From Saprospiraceae bacterium (GTDB lineage Bacteria; Bacteroidota; Bacteroidia; Chitinophagales; Saprospiraceae), in the NCBI GenBank assembly GCA_020629035.1, contig JAHDEC010000003.1:62001-126000 (forward strand): a stretch of DNA of 64,000 bases. Reading direction: 5' to 3'. A program made the translations under genes and the position numbers. The number at the start of each line of letters is the position of its first letter. The first letter of the stretch is position 1. Shown here one piece after another: positions 52,266-60,483 of this stretch. Under the pieces are notes generated by a model. The model ran no database searches. It was given only the letters and a program-made list of their open reading frames with translations, and was not told the DNA's origin.

Positions 52266-53765
52266 TTACATTTTCAAAAACTTAGCATGATACCTAGCCT
52301 TATTTAATCCAGAAACTTGGATTAAATACATCCCAACTTCCAAAGCTGAAATATCTAGGTCCATAGTTGAAATAGAAGAAATATCTCTCTTGTTAGTTAA
52401 AGAACCTGATATATTCCTAACTTCCAAACTGCCAGAAACTACGTTAGGAAACTGAATCGTTATTAATTCTTGAGCTGGATTTGGAAAGACCTTTAAATCT
52501 TTTTCAATTTCGAATGATAGGCTAGAAATGAAAGGAATAGTCGGGTCACAAACATCTTCTTCATCAATCCTAAAATTGGGGAAATTCGGCATATTTCCTG
52601 AACTTGTCCAATAAGGCAATTTTATCCCTTGTTGCACAAAATCACAATCTGGTCCTTTCAGGTCTGGTTGATTGATAACATGATAGGATTTCACTCCACT
52701 TGTGCTACACATATATATTTTGCAGTCAGGTCCTCGTTGCATCAAAATAAAATCTGTATTGAATGGATCTTGGACTCCATTCCAAACATCAACAAGTACA
52801 ACACTTTGTGCAATTGAATCGGCAAATAAATCTACCTGCCACAGCGAATCAATGGCTGTAATGTACAAAAATTGGCCACTCGCTGAGTATTCAATATCAG
52901 TAAAACCTTCCTTTACTTTAACATCTACATATTGATAATTAGTCAACATCCCAGTGCTCCTATCAAAATCAAATAAGAACAATTGATCATAGCTATTATA
53001 CGAAGCGAGTTGAATCCCATCAGGAGAAAATTTCATGCTTCCTGCAGCACTTGCATTCCAAAAATAATCATCACCAATTTCTTGTGTGGTTTCTAGGTGA
53101 ATTCCATTTGAATCAAGTTTGAATACTAAATACTTATTATCCTCGTATATTGCTTGAATAATCCACCAATCAATTCCATTTTCATGTTGGACTGAAGTGA
53201 GAAAAGAAGAAAGAATTTCACCTTCTGCATAGACTATTTCATTTTTCAATGTCACATCGCCCAGACCACCATTGAGGGTCATATCTATGTAAGAAAATTG
53301 GATAGTATTTACAAGGGTTTCAAAGTCATTTTCAACGGTTATTGGCTTGGTAATTAAATAGTAACCATCTTCATTTCCAGGATCAGGCAAAGCTATAATA
53401 TCATGTAATCCAGGATATCCATATCTGCAATTCCCTTCCCAAAATAATTCAAAGAATTGCCCTTCATTTATTGCCTCTCCATTTGGCATTACTTGATGTT
53501 CTCGGTTAGAGACGGAGCAACCATTCGAGTAAAACAACAAATTACCATCTGTATCACAAATGCTTGCATTGTTAGATGTATAACCATAAACTAATGAGGG
53601 TGTATTTACTCGAAAAATATCGTTATTAAAATTTAGCTCTATCCCTTCAATACCAGGATCACTGGTAGAATTGTTACCAGTGATCCAGATATAGTCTCTT
53701 TTATTTTGTGATGATACATTAGTAAAGCATAAAATGCTTAATAAAACTATTGATGTTATCCTCAT
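52266..53765 (-). CDS. Secreted beta-propeller-like protein with T9SS sorting domain
   Basis: A 499-residue protein. Signal peptide about 1-19 (LSILCFTNVSSQ). Residues 25-400 contain repeated blade-like strands (ICDTDGNLLFYSNGCSVSNR, MKFSPDGIQLASYNSYDQLF, YQYVDVKVKEGFTDIEYSAS), resembling WD40/YncE-type propellers. The last 80 residues form a T9SS type A domain (DLKVFPNPAQELITIQFPN, ISALEVGMYLIQVSGLNKAR). Function unknown; probably surface-exposed. Confidence 0.82.
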   Translation of the reverse strand: MRITSIVLLSILCFTNVSSQNKRDYIWITGNNSTSDPGIEGIELNFNNDIFRVNTPSLVYGYTSNNASICDTDGNLLFYSNGCSVSNREHQVMPNGEAINEGQFFELFWEGNCRYGYPGLHDIIALPDPGNEDGYYLITKPITVENDFETLVNTIQFSYIDMTLNGGLGDVTLKNEIVYAEGEILSSFLTSVQHENGIDWWIIQAIYEDNKYLVFKLDSNGIHLETTQEIGDDYFWNASAAGSMKFSPDGIQLASYNSYDQLFLFDFDRSTGMLTNYQYVDVKVKEGFTDIEYSASGQFLYITAIDSLWQVDLFADSIAQSVVLVDVWNGVQDPFNTDFILMQRGPDCKIYMCSTSGVKSYHVINQPDLKGPDCDFVQQGIKLPYWTSSGNMPNFPNFRIDEEDVCDPTIPFISSLSFEIEKDLKVFPNPAQELITIQFPNVVSGSLEVRNISGSLTNKRDISSISTMDLDISALEVGMYLIQVSGLNKARYHAKFLKM

Positions 53766-53778
53766 AAATCTCTGGTTG

Positions 53779-53958
53779 CTATTTTATTCTGATCAATTTT
53801 TTAGTGATGATTTCATTATTATTTAATCGAAGTCGAATCACATACCTTCCAAGAACTCTTCATTAATGTTAGTTGTTGTCTGTTTGGTTAAGTTAAGTTG
53901 TTTTTCTAACATCTTTTCACCAGCATTATTATATTCACTTAACCTTTAAAGTTATATT
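53779..53958 (-). pseudogene. Remnant of a T9SS C-terminal sorting domain, two frameshifts
   Basis: Minus-strand translation in three successive frames gives ITLKV (to about 53938), then SEYNNAGEKMLEKQLNLTKQ with TTTNINEEFLEG (to about 53848), then RYVIRLRLNNNEIITKKL and a TAG stop at 53779-53781. Joined, this is a normal T9SS type A end (a GYY/RYVIRL strand and terminal KKL(I)xxK). No upstream body of the gene remains: a plus-strand lipoprotein gene begins at 53966. The joins are my inference. Confidence 0.5.
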
Positions 53959-53965
53959 GTATAGA

Positions 53966-54412
53966 ATGAAATATCTCCGTCTTCTATTATTTTCAAGCTT
54001 ATTTGTAAGTTGCCAGAAGACAACCAAACAAGATTCACATAGCGCTGGAACTAAGTACACTAAAACTGAATCAAGCATTAATTATATTATTTATGATGAG
54101 GAGCTCCATGGTGCACTCATTAATCAAGTCATAGAAAGACTAAATAGAGACCTCGACAAGCCTATAAATAATGATGCTTCGATTCAATTTCAAACAGCTA
54201 ACAACAAAATGATCAGTTTGACTAGAATTAGGCCTTTTACATCTTTTGATCAGGCAAGTCAGGTAGCTCACCAAATCACTAACGAATCAGATCTTGTGTT
54301 GCTTAGAGATTTAGTACCTATTTCATCCTATAATTTTAAGGTGTTAGTTGGAAGTGGAGAACTATCATCGTATAAATTGTTCTACAAAGAAAACCTAACA
54401 AATAAACCTTAA
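53966..54412 (+). CDS. Small lipoprotein of unknown function
   Basis: A 148-residue protein. MKYLRLLLFSSLFVSCQKTT is a lipoprotein signal with Cys16. The mature part is charged and mostly helical (INQVIERLNRDLDKPINNDA, FDQASQVAHQITNESDLVLL). No family recognised. The ATG at 53966 is preferred to a TTG nine bases upstream because it gives a standard lipoprotein leader. Confidence 0.65.
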   Translation: MKYLRLLLFSSLFVSCQKTTKQDSHSAGTKYTKTESSINYIIYDEELHGALINQVIERLNRDLDKPINNDASIQFQTANNKMISLTRIRPFTSFDQASQVAHQITNESDLVLLRDLVPISSYNFKVLVGSGELSSYKLFYKENLTNKP

Positions 54413-54481
54413 CACTTCTTCCCGTTCGTACAGATATTTGCTCGTTGGTTAAATAATTTTCCGAAAAATCAAGGGTAAGAT

Positions 54482-54489
54482 TACATTTG
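54482..54489 (+). promoter_or_regulatory. Possible -7 element before the Omp28-like gene
   Basis: TACATTTG fits TAnnTTTG, 35 bp before the start at 54525. No TTG at the expected distance, so this is a weak call. Confidence 0.3.
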
Positions 54490-54524
54490 AGCTGCTCTTA
54501 AAAATGAGCCATCAATCTGATTGA

Positions 54525-56426
54525 ATGAGGAAATGGACCCTTCTTTTTTTTGGTATAACGCTGTGCTATGTAGCACAAACTCAAGTAAGCTACGCTTGGG
54601 ATTTTAATGAGTTACCGACAAATGCCATAGTATCTGATTTGGATGGAGCAACTGATGTGCTAGAACCAGCTGGATGGTTTATTAAGGAAATTGGCGCTGG
54701 GACTGGACATTTTGCCATTTCAAGTTCTGGGTTAAACTCTTCGGTAGAACGAGGTCCGGTAAATCACTGGTTAATCATTCCTGATTTGGAAATCGGAAAT
54801 GAATCCATTTTAAGCTGTGAGTTTAGAGCTTCTTCTTCATCAACCGAAAAATTTAAATTACTTATTTCCACCAATGGTTTAGACTACTATGATTTTGAGC
54901 CATTAAGTGCTAGTTATACATTTTTTGGACTGCTGGGTAAAATTCATATTTCATTAGATGAGTATGCGGGGCAAACTGTGCATTTAGCACTTGTGCATCA
55001 TGAAGAGGAGGCTGGCTCATTTTGGCTAGATAATCTAATGATCGAATCAAATGCTCAATCTACTGAAACATCTTCCTCAAACGTTGTATCTAGAATAGAT
55101 TATCCTTATGTTTTTCCAGGGACTTTTGATGTCGAAATGCAAGTGATAAACGATCTGGATGAAGCTATAAATTCTATTTCAGTAAACTATACCATGGATG
55201 GAGGAGAAACCATTGAAACGGTTACAGCATCTTATGTAAATAATGTTAATGAGCGCTGTTATTTCACCATTCCAGAGCTATTAACGTTTGATGAACCAGG
55301 AATTTATGAAATCTTAATATGGACAAGTAATCCTAACGGAATCCCAGAAACCAATTTGAGTGATGATAGACGAGCACTACAGGTTGTAGTCTTGGAAGAG
55401 ACGGCTCCTCGGAAAGTTGTCCTTGAAGAATTTACAGCCGACTGGTGTGGTTACTGCACAAGGGCTCCCTTGTTTTTACAGGAAGTCTTAGATTCTTTAG
55501 GAGAAGAAAACATGGCCCTGGCTACCTTTCATGGAGGAGATACCGAGCTAGAGCTTCCAGTTTTTGCGGATTTGGTAAACGCTATTCCAAACCTCGTCAA
55601 TGCTTTTCCTACGGGTTCCATCGACAGGTATAGACAAAATATAAATCTTGGGACAGTGGCAATGGCTCCAGAGTTTTGGATGGAAAATATAGCAAGAGCA
55701 TTAGATCATCCGACTTCAGTAAATATCTCTGCAGACATAGATTATAGCATGGAAACAAGAGCCATCGATGTAAATCTTAATGTGGATTTTATCAATGAAG
55801 ATAGAGGAGTATTTAAAGTCCATGCATACCTCACAGAAAATAGGGTAGTGGGTTATCCTCAAAGTAATTTTTATAACGAAACCATGGAATATCCAGCACT
55901 TTATAACCTAGGAAACCCCATTGAAAATTATGCTCATGATCATGTAGTTAGACACGTGCTGACTCCAAGTTTAGGAGACGATTCGTTTGTGCCAATGTCA
56001 GTTGTCGCAGGAGACCATTTTGAGCAAACCTACAGCTACCAAATACCTGAAGAATTTGTAGTGGATCACATGCAATTAGTGGTTTACATCACTAAAAATC
56101 CATTGGACAATTCAGATGTAGAACAGTTTGTATTAAATGCAGAAGATTACACCTTCAGTCAGTTTTTGGTTAATGTAGAAGAAACAACATTGGACCATAG
56201 CATTAAAATATATCCTAATCCAGCCAGTGATTATCTAAACGTGCAGTTTACAGGATCAGCACCCGATTTTATCAAGATTATCGCCATGGATGGAAGGGAG
56301 ATAATAACCATAAGAAATATAAAGAATTATAGTCTGATTGACATCTCTCAGATAAATCCAGGAATTTATTCCCTAGTAAGCTATAAAGGTGAATCTAGCT
56401 TTCACCAACGATTAATTATAGAGTGA
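54525..56426 (+). CDS. Omp28-like thioredoxin-fold surface protein with T9SS sorting domain
   Basis: A 633-residue protein. Signal peptide about 1-20. A choice-of-anchor/cleaved-adhesin-like domain (about 20-180: AWDFNELPTNAI, VNHWLIIPDLEIGNESILSC, AGSFWLDNLMIES) is followed by a small Ig-like domain. An Omp28-related thioredoxin-fold region (about 290-540) has VLEEFTADWCGYCTRAPLFL, with the pair Cys308-Gly-Tyr-Cys311. A T9SS domain closes it (DHSIKIYPNPASDYLNVQF, ISQINPGIYSLVSYKGESS). The CGYC pair could be redox active. Start is a TTG (54525). Probably at the cell surface. Confidence 0.83.
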   Translation: MRKWTLLFFGITLCYVAQTQVSYAWDFNELPTNAIVSDLDGATDVLEPAGWFIKEIGAGTGHFAISSSGLNSSVERGPVNHWLIIPDLEIGNESILSCEFRASSSSTEKFKLLISTNGLDYYDFEPLSASYTFFGLLGKIHISLDEYAGQTVHLALVHHEEEAGSFWLDNLMIESNAQSTETSSSNVVSRIDYPYVFPGTFDVEMQVINDLDEAINSISVNYTMDGGETIETVTASYVNNVNERCYFTIPELLTFDEPGIYEILIWTSNPNGIPETNLSDDRRALQVVVLEETAPRKVVLEEFTADWCGYCTRAPLFLQEVLDSLGEENMALATFHGGDTELELPVFADLVNAIPNLVNAFPTGSIDRYRQNINLGTVAMAPEFWMENIARALDHPTSVNISADIDYSMETRAIDVNLNVDFINEDRGVFKVHAYLTENRVVGYPQSNFYNETMEYPALYNLGNPIENYAHDHVVRHVLTPSLGDDSFVPMSVVAGDHFEQTYSYQIPEEFVVDHMQLVVYITKNPLDNSDVEQFVLNAEDYTFSQFLVNVEETTLDHSIKIYPNPASDYLNVQFTGSAPDFIKIIAMDGREIITIRNIKNYSLIDISQINPGIYSLVSYKGESSFHQRLIIE

Positions 56427-56471
56427 TTTGTTATGGGTGACTTCCAATAGTAACGAAAAGTCAATCAGTTA

Positions 56472-56511
56472 AGCGGGATCATTGTAAAGTCAATGTATCC
56501 TGCTTTTTTTT
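56472..56511 (+). terminator. Rho-independent terminator of the Omp28-like gene
   Basis: AGCGGGATCATTG (56472-56484) pairs with CAATGTATCCTGCT (56491-56504) with one bulged base and one G-T wobble, then T8. The in-frame ATG at 56493 of the next gene lies inside this stem. Confidence 0.85.
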
Positions 56512-56552
56512 ACTTCTTTTTTAGAAGTACCTTTAGTAAAAAGAACTATTCA

Positions 56553-57122
56553 ATGAGTCTATCGAATGATTTGGCTAATCGATCAAATAATGCTTGTGAA
56601 CTTTGCAGCAGCGATTCGGAACAGAGTATATTTTTAGTGCCTCCTAAAGTAGAAGAAAATGCAGATCATTGCATTGCTATTTGTGCAAATTGTAAAGCCC
56701 AAATTAGCGGTGAAAAGGACCTAGATGTAAACCATTGGAGATGTCTAAATGATAGTATATGGTCCGAGTCTATAGCTGTCAAAGTGGTGGCGCATCGTAT
56801 ACTTAATGCCTTACATACAGAATCCTGGGCTCAAGATTTATTAGGTATGATGTATTTGGAAGAAGATGCATTAGAATGGGCAAATGCTGGTCAAACATCT
56901 TCCGAAATTGTCCATAAAGATGCTAATGGAAATGTACTGCAAGCTGGAGATAGTGTAGTGCTGATCCAAGATTTAAAGGTTAAAGGAGCCAATTTTACGG
57001 CAAAGCGAGGAACCGCTGTACGGAGGATATCGCTAGATCGAGACAACGCAAATCATATAGAAGGCAGGGTCAATAATCAACATATTGTAATCTTGACCCA
57101 GTATGTAAAGAAGACCAATTAG
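56553..57122 (+). CDS. PhnA/YjdM-like zinc-ribbon protein
   Basis: A 189-residue protein. The N-terminus has paired Cys (ACELCSSDSEQ, AICANCKAQISG) as a zinc ribbon. The C-terminal 75 residues are the PhnA-like domain (VHKDANGNVLQAGDSVVLIQ, DLKVKGANFTAKRGT). The name comes from the phn region, but the family is not needed for phosphonate use in E. coli, and its role is open. The ATG at 56553 is chosen because the upstream in-frame ATG at 56493 is within a terminator. Confidence 0.85.
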   Translation: MSLSNDLANRSNNACELCSSDSEQSIFLVPPKVEENADHCIAICANCKAQISGEKDLDVNHWRCLNDSIWSESIAVKVVAHRILNALHTESWAQDLLGMMYLEEDALEWANAGQTSSEIVHKDANGNVLQAGDSVVLIQDLKVKGANFTAKRGTAVRRISLDRDNANHIEGRVNNQHIVILTQYVKKTN

Positions 57123-57160
57123 TGCTAGTTAGCTTTAATTTAGGATAATCCTCTAAAAGA

Positions 57161-57245
57161 ATACATATAAGTATGTTTCTTTTAAAATAATTATACATAT
57201 AAGTATGCTTATTGTTGAAAATAAATACATATACGTATACTTTTG
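57161..57245 (+). promoter_or_regulatory. mmpAB promoter with three 32-bp-spaced operator copies
   Basis: ATACATATAAGTATG occurs at 57161-57175 and 57193-57207, and ATACATATACGTATA at 57225-57239. Each has the dyad ATAC-N-TATA-N-GTAT. Starts are exactly 32 bp apart (about three helical turns). The third copy overlaps the -7 element TACTTTTG (57238-57245), which has TTG at 57215-57217 with a 20 bp spacer. This is a typical arrangement for autorepression by the XRE-type protein encoded next. Confidence 0.78.
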
Positions 57246-57282
57246 TGATATTAAGTCAACACCCTAGCAATTTATTAAACAA

Positions 57283-57744
57283 ATGAGATCTAAAAGAAAA
57301 CTCTTAATTAAACAATTGGACCAGAAATTAATGAAATTTCAAGAATCAGCATTGGTCGTGGTCCCAGCTAAAGGATGGATAAATACAATTAGGACCACAT
57401 TAAATATGACACGGGACCAATTAGGGACCAAACTTGGAAAGTCTAAAGGAGCAATACAAAAGATTGAAGAAAGAGAAGCTAAAGGCCAAATAACAATCAA
57501 TAAGTTGAAGGATATAGGGAATGCATTAAATATGAAATTTATATATGGTTTTGTTCCTAGAGATGGATCTGTAGAGATTCTAATTGATAAGAAATCTGAA
57601 AAGTTAGCAAGAAAAATAGTTATGAGAACCAACCATAATATGAAATTGGAAGATCAAGGAATTGGAGATGAAAAATTAAAAGAAACAATTAAGGACCTAG
57701 CAAATGAAATCAAAAGAGATCTAAGAAAATCTTTATGGGATTAG
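57283..57744 (+). CDS. Mobile mystery protein A (XRE-type antitoxin-like)
   Basis: A 153-residue protein with an HTH_XRE domain at about 35-80 (IRTTLNMTRDQLGTKLGKSK, GAIQKIEEREAKGQITINKL) and a basic N-terminus (RSKRKLLIKQLDQKL). This fits the MmpA family, which always occurs with a Fic-domain partner. It probably binds the operator copies upstream and neutralises or represses the Fic protein. The next gene overlaps it by 10 bp, so the pair is translationally coupled. Confidence 0.85.
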   Translation: MRSKRKLLIKQLDQKLMKFQESALVVVPAKGWINTIRTTLNMTRDQLGTKLGKSKGAIQKIEEREAKGQITINKLKDIGNALNMKFIYGFVPRDGSVEILIDKKSEKLARKIVMRTNHNMKLEDQGIGDEKLKETIKDLANEIKRDLRKSLWD

Positions 57745-58331
57745 AGATAGAATATCAGCTAGGACAAACACCTTTGGATGAAGATGAAAAAGAAGGCCTT
57801 AAAATTAAGTCAATTACAACACAAGGGGAACTTGATGAATTTGAACAGTTAAATATTGAAAAAGCTGTTGAATGGACTATTAGAGTTAAATTGAATACTG
57901 ATAAAATAATGACAGAAAAATTTATAAAGAACTTACATAAGCGAATGTATAGTGATGTATGGAAATGGGCTGGTGAATTTAGAACCTCAGAAAAAAATAT
58001 TGGAATTTCTTGGACTCAAATTGGAGTAGAATTGAAGAAGTTACTAGAAGATGCAAAATATTGGGTAAAAAACAACACCTATTCACCAGATGAAATTGCC
58101 ATAAGGTTTAAGCATAGAATTGTCTCAATCCACTGCTTCCCAAATGGGAATGGAAGGCATTCGCGAATGATGGCAGATATAATCATTAATTCAATTTTTA
58201 ATGAAGAAATATATACTTGGCATCAATCGAACATGGTCAAAGCTGATGAAACTAGAAAACAATATATAAAAACATTGAAAGAGGCAGACCAAGGAAACAT
58301 AACTCCATTAATTGAATTTGCAAAAAACTAA
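57735..58331 (+). CDS. Mobile mystery protein B (Fic-domain protein)
   Basis: A 198-residue protein with the Fic core HCFPNGNGRHSR at residues 133-144 (family pattern HxFxxGNGRxxR, with Cys in place of the usual Pro) and VWKWAGEFRTSEKNIGISW upstream (the flap and FRTxxxxIG region). Fic enzymes transfer AMP or another group to target proteins; the intact motif predicts activity. The partner at 57283-57744 is the likely antidote. No inhibitory [ST]xxxE[GN] helix was noticed in this protein, which fits inhibition by the partner. Confidence 0.87.
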   Translation: MGLEIEYQLGQTPLDEDEKEGLKIKSITTQGELDEFEQLNIEKAVEWTIRVKLNTDKIMTEKFIKNLHKRMYSDVWKWAGEFRTSEKNIGISWTQIGVELKKLLEDAKYWVKNNTYSPDEIAIRFKHRIVSIHCFPNGNGRHSRMMADIIINSIFNEEIYTWHQSNMVKADETRKQYIKTLKEADQGNITPLIEFAKN

Positions 58332-58382
58332 AGCTAACAATAGATAAGATTGAATATCCTACTACGTCGGAGACGACGACTT

Positions 58383-58483
58383 ATCATCATCCATAATTGA
58401 AGCATGAAAAAAACTAAAAATGATATGCATATCTGCTCATGCTTCATTATAGACATTACATAAAACTATCCATCATCATCCAT
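58383..58483. repeat. Nested palindrome between 12 bp direct repeats
   Basis: ATCATCATCCAT occurs at 58383-58394 and again at 58472-58483. Between them GAAGCATGA (58399-58407) and TCATGCTTC (58437-58445) form an inverted repeat, extended outward by near-matching ATAA..., and they enclose the 12 bp palindrome GATATGCATATC (58422-58433). It follows the Fic gene by about 50 bp. It may be a terminator stem or the scar of a small mobile element. Confidence 0.45.
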
Positions 58484-58512
58484 TACAAATAATAAATATT
58501 AGAATCACCACA

Positions 58513-59715
58513 TGAAAAACTTCCTATCAATAGTTATTATCCTTGCTATTTCAGCTCAATTGGGCTTCTGTCAAAACAACTCATCTTCGGAATCAAGTAT
58601 TCTGTTTCATGTCAACGAAAATGTAAAAATAGTGATGCAGACTATTTTATTGAAATTTATGATAACTGGAAAACTTATCTAAATTCTAACCACTTTGTCA
58701 GAGCCGAATCAGAACATTGGAACCAAGAAGAGCATAGATATCCTGATTATGGATACGTATTAATGTTGATGAATTTAAGGCACAAAGCAAACCATGGACA
58801 AAAAACACAATGTTCTGTTGTCGGGATTGTGCCGGTCAAAAAAGAATACTATTTAGTTAAGTCAATATTTACTGAAAAGAAAGATTCTTCCGAATTAATC
58901 AATATTAATTTCATAACCTCAGTATACGCCAAAAAAAATATAGACAAATACGAATTTTATAGCAGTACAGAATACTATAAATAGATTTGCGAAAATGTGC
59001 AAGTTGGGAATATTAATTACATAGTTCATCCGGATCATGTCTTTGATAAAAAAGCTGCTTTACGCATGGATACCTTTAATACAGAAATTGCCAAGGAATT
59101 TGAATTTGCTCCTCTAGCATTTGATTATGTAGTGGCTAATGATACTCGAGACCTATCGGACGTTTTGGGTGTTCAACTATTCGATATAGCTATCAGCCTG
59201 TTGCCTCAGGAGGAATGGCAGATACTTATAACCAGTTAATTTATGCCGGTAACAATTCGGAGTATTATCCACATGAGGTTGTGCACTTATACACTCACGC
59301 GAAATTTCCAAGGCAATCACATCACTGGGCAGATGAAGGAATTGCTGCGTTGATTGGAGGGAGTACGGGCTATGACATAGAATGGCATTGGGAAAAACTA
59401 AGAAGGTTCGTGTTGGAAAATCCCGATTACAAAATGGACAATCTAATAGATCTACAAACCAATATCCCCAATGGTGAATTTATAACTGATTTTAGATATC
59501 CAATTGGTGCGCTCATTTGTCAGAAAATCATGGAAAAAGAGGGCATGAAAGGAATTTTTGAAGCATTACAAGCTGGACCTTCTGAGGAAAACTATTTTGA
59601 GGTAGTTAAACAAAAATTGAATGTAAATAAGGAAGATTTTGGCACATATGTCAAGGCAGAGATCTTGAAAATGCCTCCAATATCGGATGAAGAATTGGAA
59701 TCTTACAAATATTAA
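58513..59715 (+). pseudogene. Decayed secreted peptidase MA-like (gluzincin) gene
   Basis: An N-terminal signal peptide frame (MKNFLSIVIILAISAQLGFC, ATG at 58513) shifts near 58580-58620 into a second frame (NSDADYFIEIYDNWKTYLNS, continuing to EYYK). That frame is cut by a TAG at 58982-58984 (a CAG-to-TAG change would restore it), resumes as ICENVQVGNINYIVHPDHVF, and shifts again near 59188 into a third frame starting SYQPVASGGMADTYNQ. The last part holds the zinc motif HEVVH (59272-59286) and WADEG, as in peptidase MA-like gluzincins. At least three lesions, so not functional as a full protein. Confidence 0.75.
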
Positions 59716-59760
59716 TTTTAAAAATATTACTGGTAAGCAGACCTCATCATACCATCCAAA

Positions 59761-60261
59761 ATGGCAAAACCAAGCAACAAAAATGAATTGCAAGAGGCAA
59801 GTAAAGAAACCTTTAATAACTTACTGGATCTTATAGGTTCCTTAGAACCAGACTTCAAGGAAAAAGACTTTCTTGAAGGCACGCTGAATCGCAATGTTAG
59901 AGATATACTAGGGCACCTTCATCATTGGCATTTATTAATGTTAGATTGGTATCATGTCGGTATGTCAGGAGCTAAACCCATCATGCCAGCTGATGGATAT
60001 ACATGGAAAATGTTACCAAAACTAAATGAACAAATCCATCAGAGCTATCAATCAACAAATTTGTCGGCAGTGATGGAAAATCTCCTAGATTCTTTCGATA
60101 AAACACAGGCTCTCATTGAGAAGCACACGGACGAAGAATTATTTACTAAGCAATTATACCATTGGACGGGAAGTACCTCCTTGGCTGCTTATTTTATTTC
60201 GAATACTTCGAGTCACTATGCATGGGCTATCAAGCAAATTAAACGAGGAATCAAAAAATAA
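59761..60261 (+). CDS. ClbS/DfsB family four-helix protein
   Basis: A 166-residue helical protein with the DinB/DfsB-like pattern: KNELQEASKETFNNLLDLIG, RNVRDILGHLHHWHLLMLDW, DGYTWKMLPKLNEQIHQSYQ and a late SSHYAWAIKQIKRGIKK. His residues in HLHHWH and SHYAW are in positions of the DinB-type metal site. The family includes the colibactin self-protection protein ClbS, but most members have no known role. Confidence 0.85.
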   Translation: MAKPSNKNELQEASKETFNNLLDLIGSLEPDFKEKDFLEGTLNRNVRDILGHLHHWHLLMLDWYHVGMSGAKPIMPADGYTWKMLPKLNEQIHQSYQSTNLSAVMENLLDSFDKTQALIEKHTDEELFTKQLYHWTGSTSLAAYFISNTSSHYAWAIKQIKRGIKK

Positions 60262-60285
60262 ACTTCTTTTCGTTAATTTGAAGGT

Positions 60286-60483
60286 ATGAAGCCGTCAAGC
60301 ATTCGTTGGTCCTTACTATTTCTCGCGATTCTAGCTTTATGCTATGTCGGATTCAAGGTGTTTGGCTTTAGGTCTGCCCTGTTTTTAAGCCTGCCTATAT
60401 GGCTTTGGTATTTCGTGGCAATTCATTTGATTTTTATGATTTGTTTGTATTATTTCAGTAAAGTGGTGGATAAAGAATCATGA
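60286..60483 (+). CDS. Small two-helix membrane protein, likely symporter partner
   Basis: A 65-residue protein with two transmembrane helices (WSLLFLAILALCYVGFKVF and LFLSLPIWLWYFVAIHLIFM). Its stop overlaps the start of the sodium:solute symporter gene by 4 bp (ATGA). Small proteins of this kind (DUF3311-like) often precede SSS-family symporters and may help insert or control them. Role is inferred from position. Confidence 0.75.
   Translation: MKPSSIRWSLLFLAILALCYVGFKVFGFRSALFLSLPIWLWYFVAIHLIFMICLYYFSKVVDKES

Noticed and set aside
56493-56552. Longer N-terminus of the PhnA-like protein
   Set aside because: The start is within the stem of a terminator, and the added residues are a translated T-run.
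57161-57239. CRISPR-like array
   Set aside because: Only three 15 bp copies, overlapping a promoter, and no cas genes nearby; better read as operators.
57123-59760. A bounded genomic island with attachment sites around mmpAB
   Set aside because: No integrase, tRNA gene or matching flanking repeats were seen at both ends.
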